DNA of 64,000 nucleotides from CBDBZX01 sp965213645 (GTDB taxonomy: Bacteria > Deinococcota > Deinococci > Deinococcales > Trueperaceae): contig CBDBZX010000002.1 of assembly GCA_965213645.1 (NCBI GenBank), positions 868,001 to 932,000 on the forward strand. Direction: 5' to 3'. Shown here in pieces: positions 7,358 to 16,339 of the stretch. Both the position numbers and the translations under genes were made by a program. Each line of letters starts with the position of its first letter. Position 1 is the stretch's first letter. A model generated the notes under the pieces. That model had not been told where the DNA came from and did no database searches. It worked only from the letters and a program-made list of their open reading frames with translations.

Positions 7358-10300
7358 ATGAGTAACTTTGAGTTTCTAAAGAACGACTTCCCTGAGATTC
7401 ACGGGGCGGCGACGCGGGCTGAGGGCTATCTCAAAAGTGATACACGGAGCGCGTCGTTTTATGCGCGGCGGGGGCTCGAGCTTAGCGTGGCGTGGCTCTA
7501 CGACAACGATGGGCTGTATAGGCGACCTTACAACGATTCTCTGGCTAACCTGCTCACGCAACCGGCGTTTCGCTCGAACGTGCCGCAGGGCGTTCAGCTC
7601 AAGGCGGACGCGATTCGCAAATTAGGCAACGCGGCGGTGCATAGCAACCGGCGGGTCTCGGACCAGGATGCGTTTAGCTGCGTGTGGGAGCTTTTTCATG
7701 TGACGTACTGGCTGGCGCGTACCTACGGGCGCACGCTGCCGGGCGACCTGCCGCAGACCTTTGAGCCTGCGCTGGTTCCTGACCCGGAGCGGGAGGCGAA
7801 AAGCAGCGTTAAGGAACTTCAGCGGCTCGAGGCGGAGCTGCACAAGCGCGACGAGGCGGCGCGTATGCTCGAGGCGCAGATTACCGAGTACAGGGCGCAG
7901 GACGAGGCGCGTAGGGCGGACATCGCGGCGCGGCAAGCTGAGGTGGCGGCGCGTAAGACACGCAATCAGGCGCAGACGGACACGCACAACTACAACGAAG
8001 CGCAGACCAGGGCGTTGATCATCGACCTGTTGCTGCGTGAGGCAGGCTGGGACCCGCAGGGTGAGAACGTCGCGGAGTTTAGGGTGGACGGGCTGCCCGA
8101 CACGAAAACAGGCAGAGGGCGCGTTGACTATGTGCTGTGGGGCGACGACGGCTTGCCGCTGGCGGTGGTCGAGGCGAAGCGCACCACGGTGGACGAGCGC
8201 AAGGGGCGGCAGCAGGCGAAGGGGTACGCCGACGCGCTGGAGAAACGTTACGGACGGCGTCCGCTCATCTTCTACACCAACGGCTACGACACGCATTTCT
8301 GGGATGACACGTTTTACCCGCCCCGGCAGGTGCAGGGCTTTTTCACTAGGGATGAGTTGGAGCGCACGATTCAGCGCCGCGAAGGTGCCAAACCTCTTGC
8401 CGAGGTCGAGACGAACAAGGACATCATCAACCGCTACTACCAGGAGGAAGCCATCCGGCGCATCGCCGAGCGGTTAGAGTCGCGTTACCGCACCGCGCTC
8501 TTGGTCATGGCGACGGGCACGGGCAAGACGCGCACTGCCATCGCGCTCGTGGACGTGCTGATGCGGGCGGGCTGGGCTAAGCGGGTGCTGTTTTTAGCGG
8601 ACCGCAGGGCGCTCGTGAAGCAGGCGGTGAACGCCTTCAAGCGGCACTTACCCGCCTCGAGCCCGGTCAATTTGCTATTGGAGAAAGAGGCGGAAAGCTC
8701 GCGCGTGGTGGTCTCGACCTATCAGACGATGATGGCGCAGATTGACGGGCGTACGCCTGAGGGCGAGCGGCAGTTTAGCCCGGGTCACTTCGACCTGATC
8801 ATCGTGGACGAAGCGCACCGCAGCATCTACCAGAAGTACGCGATGATCTTTAGGTATTTTGACGGGCTGCTCGTCGGGCTCACCGCGACGCCCAAGGACG
8901 ACGTAGACCGCAACACCTACGAGCTTTTCGACCTGCAGAGCGGCTTGCCGACCTACGCCTATGAACTTGACCAGGCTGTGGCGGACGACTACCTCGTGCC
9001 GCCCAACCCCCTCGATATGCCGACGAAGTTTTTGGAGCGCGGCATTAAGTATGGCGACCTCAGCCCTGAAGAGCAAGAGGCGTGGGACGAGCTCGAGTGG
9101 CGCGGGGACGGTGAGGTGCCCGCTGAAATACGTTCAGCAGACCTCAACAAGTGGCTCTTCAACCAGGATACGGTCGATAAGGTCTTAAAGCACCTCATGG
9201 AGCACGGCGTCAAGGTGGCGGGGGGCGACCGGCTGGGCAAAACCATCCTGTTCGCCGCCAACCACAACCACGCTATGTTCGTCGCCGAACGCTTCGACAC
9301 GAACTACCCACACTTAGCCGGGCACTTCGCGCGGGTCATCGACAACCAGGAGCCTAAAGCGGAGGGATTACTCGAGGCGTTTGCCAAAAAAGAGGGCAGC
9401 AAGGACGGCGAGCCGGTTCCGCATATTGCCGTCAGCGTCGATATGCTCGATACCGGGGTGGACATACCCGAGGTGGTCAACCTCGTCTTTTTCAAGATGG
9501 TACGCTCGAAGACGAAGTTTTTTCAGATGTTGGGGCGCGGCACGCGGCTCTCCGAGGACCTCTTTGCGCCGGGTGAGCACAAGGCGCACTTCAACGTCTT
9601 CGACTGCTGCCGCAACTTCGAGTTTTTCAACCTCAACCCGGCGGGGGTCAAGCAGCGCGTCCAGGAGCCGCTAAGTCAGCAGCTCTTTAAGCGGCGGCTC
9701 GAGCTGCTGGAGTACCTCTCCAACGCACCTGACAAGTCTGAGGACAAATTTGAGAGCGGTGGGGCGCTCGAGGTCACGCTGCTGGATACCTTGCACGCCT
9801 CTGTCGCGGCCATGCCCCTAGAGAACTTTATCGTCAGGGCGGCGCGGCAGTACGTTGATCCCTTTGTAAAACGCGAGCGCTGGAACGCGCTGAGCAGCGC
9901 GGACCGGGCGAACTTGGCGCGGCACGTCTCCGGGTTGCCGACGACCTTAGAAGATGAGGACGAGAAGGCGAAGCGCTTCGACCTGCTCGTTTTGAACCTG
10001 CAACTTACGTCCGCACAGGATGCACCCGCGTCTGCCCGCCATAAAAACCGCGTGATAGATGTTGCTGAAGGTCTCAACCAACCTGGTAAACAGACCATCC
10101 CCCAGGTCAAGCTGAAACTGCCCCTCATCCAGGCGGTGCTGAGCGAGGAATGGTGGCAAGCGGCAGGCTTGGAGCGGTTTGAAGAGGTGCGTCTCGGTCT
10201 GCGGGGGCTCGTGCAGTATTTAGAGACAAGTAAGCGCAACCCCGTTTACAGCAACTTCGAGGATGAGCTAGGGGAGGCGCGAGAGATCGAGGTGTCTTAC

Positions 10301-10798
10301 CTGGCGGGCGGCGTGAACATCGCGCAGTACAAAAAGCGGGTAGAGCGCTACCTCATGCAGATGAGGAATGAGCCGCCTATCAAAAAGATACGTAAGGGTG
10401 AACCTCTCAGTAGCGGAGACGTTGAGCAGCTCGAGCATCTCTTCTTCGAGAGCGATACCGTGGAGTCTCGGGAAGCCTTTGAAGCTGCTTACGGCAAAGA
10501 GGAAGGCTTGGCGAGGTTCATCCGCAAGTTGGTAGGCTTGGACCGTCGCGCCGCGAAAGAAGCGTTCGGCAGGTACTTGGACAGCAAGACCTTCACCGCC
10601 GACCAGATTCAGTTTGTGAACCACATCATCGACCACCTCACCAAAAACGGCTTCATCGACCCAGGCATCCTGTATGAGCGCCCCTACACCGATCTGCACG
10701 AAGAGGGGCTCGAGGGGGTATTCCCTGACGAGCAAGCCAACGCGCTAGTGGATATCATCCAGGAACTCAACGGAGCTACCGGGATTGCCGTTCAGTAA
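7358..10798 (+). CDS. hsdR: Type I restriction enzyme, endonuclease/translocase subunit HsdR
   Basis: A protein of about 1,146 residues that translocates and cleaves unmodified DNA. The N-terminal 120 residues resemble the DUF4145-type domain, and a charged coiled coil follows (about 140-215). The nuclease domain has VDYVLWGDDGLPLAVVEAKR near residue 250, the D...ExK motif. Next are Walker A MATGTGKTRTAI near 383, the DEAH box (IIVDEAHRS) near 482, and GRGTRLSEDLF of the second RecA-like domain. The C-terminal EcoEI-type domain covers the last 250 residues. I chose ATG 7358 (MSNFEFLKNDFPEI) because the earlier start at 7283 lies in a dispersed repeat. The length and the continuous frame indicate an intact gene. 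Confidence 0.93.
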   Translation: MSNFEFLKNDFPEIHGAATRAEGYLKSDTRSASFYARRGLELSVAWLYDNDGLYRRPYNDSLANLLTQPAFRSNVPQGVQLKADAIRKLGNAAVHSNRRVSDQDAFSCVWELFHVTYWLARTYGRTLPGDLPQTFEPALVPDPEREAKSSVKELQRLEAELHKRDEAARMLEAQITEYRAQDEARRADIAARQAEVAARKTRNQAQTDTHNYNEAQTRALIIDLLLREAGWDPQGENVAEFRVDGLPDTKTGRGRVDYVLWGDDGLPLAVVEAKRTTVDERKGRQQAKGYADALEKRYGRRPLIFYTNGYDTHFWDDTFYPPRQVQGFFTRDELERTIQRREGAKPLAEVETNKDIINRYYQEEAIRRIAERLESRYRTALLVMATGTGKTRTAIALVDVLMRAGWAKRVLFLADRRALVKQAVNAFKRHLPASSPVNLLLEKEAESSRVVVSTYQTMMAQIDGRTPEGERQFSPGHFDLIIVDEAHRSIYQKYAMIFRYFDGLLVGLTATPKDDVDRNTYELFDLQSGLPTYAYELDQAVADDYLVPPNPLDMPTKFLERGIKYGDLSPEEQEAWDELEWRGDGEVPAEIRSADLNKWLFNQDTVDKVLKHLMEHGVKVAGGDRLGKTILFAANHNHAMFVAERFDTNYPHLAGHFARVIDNQEPKAEGLLEAFAKKEGSKDGEPVPHIAVSVDMLDTGVDIPEVVNLVFFKMVRSKTKFFQMLGRGTRLSEDLFAPGEHKAHFNVFDCCRNFEFFNLNPAGVKQRVQEPLSQQLFKRRLELLEYLSNAPDKSEDKFESGGALEVTLLDTLHASVAAMPLENFIVRAARQYVDPFVKRERWNALSSADRANLARHVSGLPTTLEDEDEKAKRFDLLVLNLQLTSAQDAPASARHKNRVIDVAEGLNQPGKQTIPQVKLKLPLIQAVLSEEWWQAAGLERFEEVRLGLRGLVQYLETSKRNPVYSNFEDELGEAREIEVSYLAGGVNIAQYKKRVERYLMQMRNEPPIKKIRKGEPLSSGDVEQLEHLFFESDTVESREAFEAAYGKEEGLARFIRKLVGLDRRAAKEAFGRYLDSKTFTADQIQFVNHIIDHLTKNGFIDPGILYERPYTDLHEEGLEGVFPDEQANALVDIIQELNGATGIAVQ

Positions 10799-10846
10799 TC
10801 ACATGGCTGGACCGTACCGTAAACGTCATAGAGGGAGGCGAATGTA

Positions 10847-10868
10847 GGGGTGATTCATGAATCACCCC
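10847..10868 (+). terminator. Perfect 22-bp palindrome downstream of hsdR
   Basis: GGGGTGATTCATGAATCACCCC is perfectly self-complementary and lies about 50 bases after the hsdR stop. It could form a hairpin that stabilises or ends the hsd transcript, although there is no T-run. A protein-binding palindrome is the alternative. Confidence 0.4.
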
Positions 10869-11023
10869 GCCTGTTTCGTTTATGTCGCGCAATCCCTCGC
10901 TGTGAAAAATGATTGTGACCTGTTCAGCGTAGTGAGGCAATGTGTTGGCTGTACTGCTTTGCCTAACTGGAGAACCCTCGAGGTAACGAGAGTTCTTTTG
11001 CGCTCCTAACAACTTTTCTTGAG

Positions 11024-11097
11024 TAGCGAAGGGGAGACTTGAACTCCCGACCTCACGATTATGAGTCGTGCGCTCTAACCGGCTGAGCTACTTCGCC
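11024..11097 (-). tRNA. tRNA with CAT anticodon (elongator Met, or Ile2)
   Basis: A 74-nt cloverleaf on the minus strand. The acceptor GGCGAAG pairs with CTTCGCT (one G-U), the D-arm is AGCTCAGCCGGTTAGAGC, the anticodon stem encloses CTCATAA, and the T-arm is GGGAGTTCAAGTCTCCC. The anticodon is CAT. No CCA is encoded. The strong G-C anticodon stem does not show three consecutive G-C pairs of an initiator, so it is an elongator Met tRNA or the Ile tRNA with a lysidine-modified anticodon. Confidence 0.93.
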
Positions 11098-11324
11098 GTG
11101 CACCACGCGCTTTCTCGCGTTTTTGGGCTTCAAAAGTTCACCCAACCTCCAGCACATGATTATATCTAGGACACCGCGATAACACAAGTGGGGATGAACT
11201 TTTAGGTTGGTTGGACGCTCAGCAGGTCAGGGCACTTGGAGTTTTTGCTTTTCGTCTCTTACTGGGGTTCAAGCCTCACCTGAAGCTGACCCGTTTCAGT
11301 GGACACACGACCTCTTGAGATAAT

Positions 11325-11486
11325 AGACCTCTTGCGAAAGTGGGAGGCGGACGCATGTCCGCCTCCCACTTTCGCTGAGTGGAACGAGTATGAGCAGTGT
11401 ACGAAGTACAGTCGTGTGGACTGCAACGCTCCCGCTGGGCGAAGCAACGCCCTCAGCGAATGAAGCGGTACTTTTGCAAGAGGTCT
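11325..11486. mobile_element. 162-bp miniature inverted-repeat element with a long hairpin
   Basis: The ends are inverted repeats: AGACCTCTTGCGAAAGT at the left and ACTTTTGCAAGAGGTCT at the right (one mismatch), flanked on both sides by AAT, a probable 3-bp target duplication. Inside, 11334-11375 is a perfect 19-bp stem with a GCAT loop. There is no transposase frame, so it is non-autonomous. The ends look like those of IS5-type elements, but no parent is present in the window. The surrounding spacer 11098-11657 (560 bp) has no supported gene; a 130-codon frame across it is an accident of the repeat. Confidence 0.7.
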
Positions 11487-11657
11487 AATGAAGCCATGCA
11501 ACCTTGTATAACCTGAGCCACGCTTGTTGACGTCCGGCGCACAATTGTATTCATATGTATTCATAGCCTTTTTTGCGTCCTTCACGCGATTCTTGGCTTT
11601 GCGAGACTCTGTGGGGTGGAGGTAGGCTCGAAGCCCGGAACGAACGCACAACCTGAA

Positions 11658-14069
11658 CTACCGCCACCCTTCAACCTCTAACATATCTTCACCGTGCTCG
11701 GTGATGTAGCGGTGGTGCTCTCCTAACTTCGCCTCGTACTTCTCTTCAAGCGCTGCCTTCTTTTCCACCAAGTCCTGCCGGTGCTCGGTATGCCGCAATA
11801 CGGATAGCGCGAGCTGAAAGCGGCTCATGCGGTTGAAGACGAGCATGTTAAAAGGCGTGGTGGTGCTGCCCTCTTCGATATAGCCGTGCACGTGAAAGCG
11901 GCTGGGATTCGGACGCTGGTAGATGAGCTCGTGAATCACTCTGGGATAGCCGTGAAAGCCGAAGGTCACATCTCCATCGTCCGTAAAGAGGTTTGTAAAG
12001 GTGTCCGCGTCTAGGCCGTCTGGATGTTCGGGGTCCAAAGCCAAGAGGTTGGCGACGTTGACTACGCGCACCTTTAACTCAGGCAGGTCACGCCGCAAAA
12101 GCATCGCCGCTGCTAAGGTCTCTTTTGTCGGCACGTCGCCTGCGCAGGCTAAGACGATGTCGGGTTTCCCTTCACTCTGCTCGTCACCATGTTCATCACC
12201 ATGCCCCGCCCAGCCCCACACCGACGCGCCCCTTTTCAGGTGCACTTCGGCCTCCTCAAGGGACAACCACTGCGGCGTGGTCTGTTTCGAGGCGATGATC
12301 AAGTTGATTTGGTCGCGGCTCTTTAGACAGCGTTCGGTGACGGCGAGCAAACTGTTGGCGTCGGGCGGCAAGTAGATGCGCACGACCTCATTCTTCTTGG
12401 TCAACAAGGTATTGATAAAGCCCGGTCCCTGGTGGCTGTAGCCGTTGTGGTCTTGCCGCCACGAGTGCGAGGTCAAGAGGTAATTTAAGGAGGCGACGGG
12501 TTTGCGCCAAGGGGTGTCCCTAGCCGATTTGAGCCACTTGGCATATTGGTTCGCCATCGAGTCAATGATGGTGATAAACGCCTCGTAGCAGGCGAAGAGC
12601 CCGTGCCGTCCGGTGGTGAGGTAGCCTTCTAGCCACCCCTCGCAGGTGTGCTCCGAGAGGATTTCCATGACGCGGCCCTCTTTCGAGACATGCGCGTCGG
12701 TCTCCTCCAAGGGCCAGGTGAAAACGCGCTCTGTCACGTCGAAGACCGCATCCAGCTTGTTCGAGTCGATCTCGTCGGGGCAGAGCAGGCGGAAGTTTTT
12801 CTCCTCGGCGTTGTGCTTGAACACGTCGCGCAGGTACGCACCTACGGTCTTCGTTGCGCTCGCCTCGACGCTGCCCGGCTCGCTTACCTCTACGGCGTAG
12901 TCAGAGAGGTCCGGCAGTGTCAGCGGGACCAAAAGCTCGCCGCCGTTGGCGTGTGGGTTGCGACCCAACCTCTTGTCCGGTGCGGGTAGAAGGGACTGGA
13001 CCGCGTCGTTTGGGTGTCCAGCCTCGTCAAAGAGCGACGCGGGGTCGTAGCTCCCTAACCACGCCTGCAACGCCTCAAACTCTTCCTCGTCGTTTTTCGG
13101 GTCGGAGAGCGGCGTACCGTGAGCGCGGAAGGTCCCCTCGACGGGCTTACCCTCCAAGCTCCCCGGTCCGGTCCACCCTTTCGGGGTTCGCAAAACGATC
13201 ATCGGCAGGGCGGGCTTGGTGAAGTTCGGGTTCCCCCTGGTTTCCTCTTGCACCTCTCGAATCTCTCCGTAAGCTCTGTTTAGCGTCTCCCACAGCGCTT
13301 CGTGGACGGCTTTCGGCTCGTCGCCCGCCACGAAGTACACGCGGTAGCCGTAGCCCTCGAAGAGCTTCTGGAGTTCGGCGTCGCTCATGCGCCCTAACAC
13401 AGTCAAGCCGCCGATCTTGTGCTCATTGAGGTGCAACACGGGCAGCACTGCGCCGTCACGTGCTGGGTTCAAGAACTTATTCGAGTGCCACGCTGCCGCT
13501 AGAGGTCCGGTCTCCGCCTCGCCGTCGCCGACCACGCACACCACGATCAGATTAGGATTGTCGAAGGCCGCGCCGTAAGCGTGAGAGAGGCTGTAGCCGA
13601 GTTCGCCACCCTCTTGAATCTGCCCCGGCGTAAAGGGGCGCAGGTGACTGGGCAGACCTTCGGGCCAGGAGAAGAGCTTGCAGAGGTTCGTCACGCCCTG
13701 TGCGTTTACCCGGAACCGCTCGTCCACCTCGCCCAACGTCTCCTCTAGGAAGAGGTTCGCTAGAATCGCGGGCGCACCGTGCCCCGGTCCGGTCACGAGC
13801 ATCATATCTGCGTTTGTGTCCTGAATGAGCCTGTTTAGGTGCGCGTAGATGAGATTGAGCCCCGGCTGGGTGCCCCAGTGCCCTAGGATGCGCGTCTTGA
13901 CGTGCTCCCGCGCTAACGGCTCACGTAGGAGCGCGTTCGCCTTGAGGTGAAGCTGCGCTGCGCCTAAGTAGTTCACCGCTCGCCAGTAGGTGTGAAGCTG
14001 CGCCAACCTCTCTTGGCTGACCCCTTGACCAACCTCTTGACTACCTGTATGACTGACTGTGCTGCTCAT
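11658..14069 (-). CDS. xfp: Phosphoketolase (xylulose-5-phosphate/fructose-6-phosphate)
   Basis: A thiamine-diphosphate enzyme of 803 residues that splits xylulose 5-phosphate (and often fructose 6-phosphate) with phosphate to acetyl phosphate plus glyceraldehyde 3-phosphate or erythrose 4-phosphate. Family signatures are visible: GHGAPA near residue 95, the ThDP motif GDGEAETGPLAAAWHSNKF, and SHSWRQDHNGYSHQGPGF with the catalytic histidines in the second half. Length is that of full phosphoketolases. AGGGGG precedes the ATG. It lies 46 bases behind the flavoprotein gene on the same strand, so the two are probably co-transcribed. No acetate kinase or phosphotransacetylase is nearby. Confidence 0.93.
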   Translation of the reverse strand: MSSTVSHTGSQEVGQGVSQERLAQLHTYWRAVNYLGAAQLHLKANALLREPLAREHVKTRILGHWGTQPGLNLIYAHLNRLIQDTNADMMLVTGPGHGAPAILANLFLEETLGEVDERFRVNAQGVTNLCKLFSWPEGLPSHLRPFTPGQIQEGGELGYSLSHAYGAAFDNPNLIVVCVVGDGEAETGPLAAAWHSNKFLNPARDGAVLPVLHLNEHKIGGLTVLGRMSDAELQKLFEGYGYRVYFVAGDEPKAVHEALWETLNRAYGEIREVQEETRGNPNFTKPALPMIVLRTPKGWTGPGSLEGKPVEGTFRAHGTPLSDPKNDEEEFEALQAWLGSYDPASLFDEAGHPNDAVQSLLPAPDKRLGRNPHANGGELLVPLTLPDLSDYAVEVSEPGSVEASATKTVGAYLRDVFKHNAEEKNFRLLCPDEIDSNKLDAVFDVTERVFTWPLEETDAHVSKEGRVMEILSEHTCEGWLEGYLTTGRHGLFACYEAFITIIDSMANQYAKWLKSARDTPWRKPVASLNYLLTSHSWRQDHNGYSHQGPGFINTLLTKKNEVVRIYLPPDANSLLAVTERCLKSRDQINLIIASKQTTPQWLSLEEAEVHLKRGASVWGWAGHGDEHGDEQSEGKPDIVLACAGDVPTKETLAAAMLLRRDLPELKVRVVNVANLLALDPEHPDGLDADTFTNLFTDDGDVTFGFHGYPRVIHELIYQRPNPSRFHVHGYIEEGSTTTPFNMLVFNRMSRFQLALSVLRHTEHRQDLVEKKAALEEKYEAKLGEHHRYITEHGEDMLEVEGWR

Positions 14070-14115
14070 CCCAACCCCCTTTGCTTGAACTTATGCGTCA
14101 TGGCTTAAAAAAGCG

Positions 14116-15789
14116 TCAGCCTTTAACCCAACGCCGCGCTGCGAGTGCGCCTAGCGCCAAGGCTCCGGCCCCCACCGCGCCACCCGCGAGCGCCTTGCGC
14201 CTGCGTTTTTGGGACAGGAGCGCTTGCGCCGCCAGGTAGCCCGAAGTCGCGTTCGTGCCGCCGCCGGGCCAGGTCGCCGCGCCGACCATCCAGAGGTTTT
14301 GCAGCGGCATCTGGTAGTTCGACCAACCCTGGATGGGCCGAAAGAAGTAGTTCTGCCGCAGATGATGGCTGCCGCCGACGCTGTCGCCGCCGACCAAGTT
14401 GGGGTTGTGGCGCTCTAAGTCGGCGGGGGAGTAGACGACGCGCTCTAAGATGAGGTCGCGAATGCCCGGTGCGTACGCCTCCAGCTTATCCAAAGCGCGC
14501 TCCGCGACAGGCTCCTTGGCCTCGTCCCAGGTGCGGGCCTCGATTTGATTGAGAGCGTCACCCCGGATGGTGCTGGGCAGCGTGCGCACCTGAATCCAAA
14601 GGATGTGTTCACCATTGGGGGTTCGTGAAGGGTCAAACGTGGTGGGCTGCCCGACGATGAGCAGCGGACTTGCGGGCAGCGTGCCGTTTAGGGCGTCCGT
14701 ATACGTCTGGGCTAAGTCCTCGACGTAGGGCGCGATGTGGACGTAGGCAAAGTCGCCGATCTCTTCTCCCGCTTTCCACTGCGGCTTACCTCTAAGCGCT
14801 AAGTGCACCATCATCGTCGCGGGGCCGTACTCGTAGCGCTTGACCTCGCGGCGAAACCCCTTGGGCAGCGGCGCGTCGCGTAACAGACGTTCAAAAAGGA
14901 CCGTCGGCGTGAGGTTGGCGATAACGGCGCGTGTCGCGCTTAGTCGCTCGCCGCCCTCGAGTTCCACCCCCGCAGCCCGTCCGTTCTGGGTAATGATATG
15001 TGTGACCTCAGCTTCCGTGCGCACCTCGCCGCCGTACTCGCGGATAAGGTTCGCGAGCGCTTGGGGCATCTTCGACGCACCGCCTTTGGGGATCGCCATG
15101 CCCTCTTCCATATCCGCAAAGGTCTCTAGGAGCGGAAACTGCGCTCCGCCTGAGACGTCCGGTCCGAAGTCGAGGTGCATCCCCCAAGTAGCGATGACGG
15201 CTTGCATCTCCCTGGACTCAAAGAAGCTCTCACCGAGTTCGCGCGTGGAGTTGAGCAGCAAGCGCGAGAGTTCTAAAACCTCACCCGCGCCCACCTTGCG
15301 CACCGCGTCCGCCACCTTCACGCCCATCTGCACCGATGGGAGCGGTGAACCGTAGAGCGGCAAGAACGCCTCTTGCAGTTTGTGGTAGTGCCCGTAGAGC
15401 TGCTGCCACCCTTCAGCGTCTTGCGGGTTGCGCTCCCGAATAAGGCTGAGCGTCCTAGCTGCGTCGCCGTAGACGCGCACGCTTTCCCCACTCGGGAAGA
15501 GGTTGCAGTAGGGCTTGTCCGAGACGACGTACTGGAGCCCGTGCCGCTCTAAGTCCTCTTGGAAGTCTCCATAGACGCTCGAGGCTAAAAACAGGTTTTG
15601 ATTCATCGAATAAAGGTCGTGGACGAAGCCGGGACGGGTGATTTCACCGCTCTGCACCGCGCCGCCTACCCGCGCGTTGCGCTCCAAGACGAGCGTCTTC
15701 CAGCCCGCTTTAGCTAGATAAAGTGCCGCTGCGAGGCCGTTATGCCCTGCACCGACGATAATCGCGTCGTATACACTATTCTGACTCAT
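14116..15789 (-). CDS. FAD-dependent oxidoreductase of the phytoene desaturase-like family
   Basis: A flavoprotein of about 557 residues starting with the FAD-binding DAIIVGAGHNGLAAALYLA motif, then VLERNARVGGAVQSGE, as in CrtI/CrtO and PYROXD2-like enzymes. Near the C-terminus it has NLWMVGAATWPGGGTNATSG, the second FAD-contact motif of the family. The last 25 residues form a hydrophobic, Ala/Gly-rich helix with a basic end that could sit in the membrane. It may act on a carotenoid or another polyene, but family members vary and no other carotenoid genes are present. I chose ATG 15789 over GTG 15795; GGGGG lies upstream. Confidence 0.8.
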   Translation of the reverse strand: MSQNSVYDAIIVGAGHNGLAAALYLAKAGWKTLVLERNARVGGAVQSGEITRPGFVHDLYSMNQNLFLASSVYGDFQEDLERHGLQYVVSDKPYCNLFPSGESVRVYGDAARTLSLIRERNPQDAEGWQQLYGHYHKLQEAFLPLYGSPLPSVQMGVKVADAVRKVGAGEVLELSRLLLNSTRELGESFFESREMQAVIATWGMHLDFGPDVSGGAQFPLLETFADMEEGMAIPKGGASKMPQALANLIREYGGEVRTEAEVTHIITQNGRAAGVELEGGERLSATRAVIANLTPTVLFERLLRDAPLPKGFRREVKRYEYGPATMMVHLALRGKPQWKAGEEIGDFAYVHIAPYVEDLAQTYTDALNGTLPASPLLIVGQPTTFDPSRTPNGEHILWIQVRTLPSTIRGDALNQIEARTWDEAKEPVAERALDKLEAYAPGIRDLILERVVYSPADLERHNPNLVGGDSVGGSHHLRQNYFFRPIQGWSNYQMPLQNLWMVGAATWPGGGTNATSGYLAAQALLSQKRRRKALAGGAVGAGALALGALAARRWVKG

Positions 15790-15907
15790 ATGCACCCCCG
15801 AGGTCTTAAAACCTTACAAATGTGAACGCCACATGCTGCCACAAACACTCTAAACCCAGCCCGCATTAGGAGAGTGCAACGCCGCCACCTAAATCTCAAC
15901 TAGAGAC

Positions 15908-15939
15908 GCGCTCGCTTGGTGTAGCGAGTGGAAATACTA
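15908..15939. mobile_element. Right-end remnant of an IS630-related MITE (family C)
   Basis: The segment ending GCGAGTGGAAATACTA matches the right end of the 101-bp MITE at 56347-56447. The left part is absent. Confidence 0.5.
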
Positions 15940-16042
15940 AGCAGAGGTGTGGAAATAATCTAAACCAGAAAAGTTCGCGGTTCTTGCCTCGAGTGTAAAA
16001 CTTCAGCAAAATGGTTTAGGTTATTTAGGCCGGAGCACTTAT
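15937..16042. mobile_element. About 105-bp inverted-repeat element (family D), copy 1
   Basis: Nearly identical to 31771-31876 over its whole length. The core 15953-16026 is bounded by AAATAATCTAAACCA and its near complement TGGTTTAGGTTATTT and contains AAGTTCGCGGTTCTTGCCTC. The outer ends are CTAAG and a CTTA-type complement. It has no coding capacity, and the two copies are 16 kb apart in the same orientation. Confidence 0.7.
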
Positions 16043-16059
16043 ACCAGACTGAAGAAGGG

Positions 16060-16104
16060 ACCGTTCGTTTACTTCGTAAAATTACATAACCAGCTCGACT
16101 GGAT
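16060..16104. repeat. 45-bp dispersed repeat (family E), copy 1
   Basis: Runs from ACCGTTCGTTTACTTCG to CAGCTCGACTGGAT. It is the reverse complement of 27541-27585 with few changes and related to 31908-31951. The CCAGTCnAGCTGG end is itself nearly palindromic. Confidence 0.65.
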
Positions 16105-16191
16105 GGCACAATGTGATCGCGAAGCTCCACGAAGTGAGGGCGTCTGAAGTTACGCACATCAAGTGGGAGCGCCCTATGGAGGCGACGAGCG

Positions 16192-16222
16192 TTTGAGGAT
16201 GGCACTTTGTGCCATCCTCAAA
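16192..16222. terminator. 14-bp perfect hairpin in the DMT transporter 3' region
   Basis: TTTGAGGATGGCAC, a TTT loop and the exact complement. It lies about 120 bp beyond the stop of the minus-strand transporter gene, with A/T at both bases of the stem. It could end transcription in either direction. Confidence 0.4.
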
Positions 16223-16298
16223 TCCTTTGGTATTAGTTGGTCCACCTAATACCGACCTGATATGTCGTGCACCGAGTGCGTTGAGCTTATCCAACTCG

Positions 16299-16329
16299 AG
16301 GAGAGGATTACAAAGGTCCTCTCCTCGTA
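16299..16329 (-). terminator. Hairpin terminator after the DMT transporter gene
   Basis: GAGGAGAGG and CCTCTCCTC enclose an 11-base loop, starting about 10 bases beyond the stop of the minus-strand gene. No clear T-run follows, so this is a likely but weak terminator. Confidence 0.45.
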
Positions 16330-16339
16330 ACGTGTTTTC

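Noticed and set aside
11259..11651. 130-codon minus-strand frame downstream of phosphoketolase
   Set aside because: It runs through the 162-bp MITE and its hairpin; no protein-like composition.
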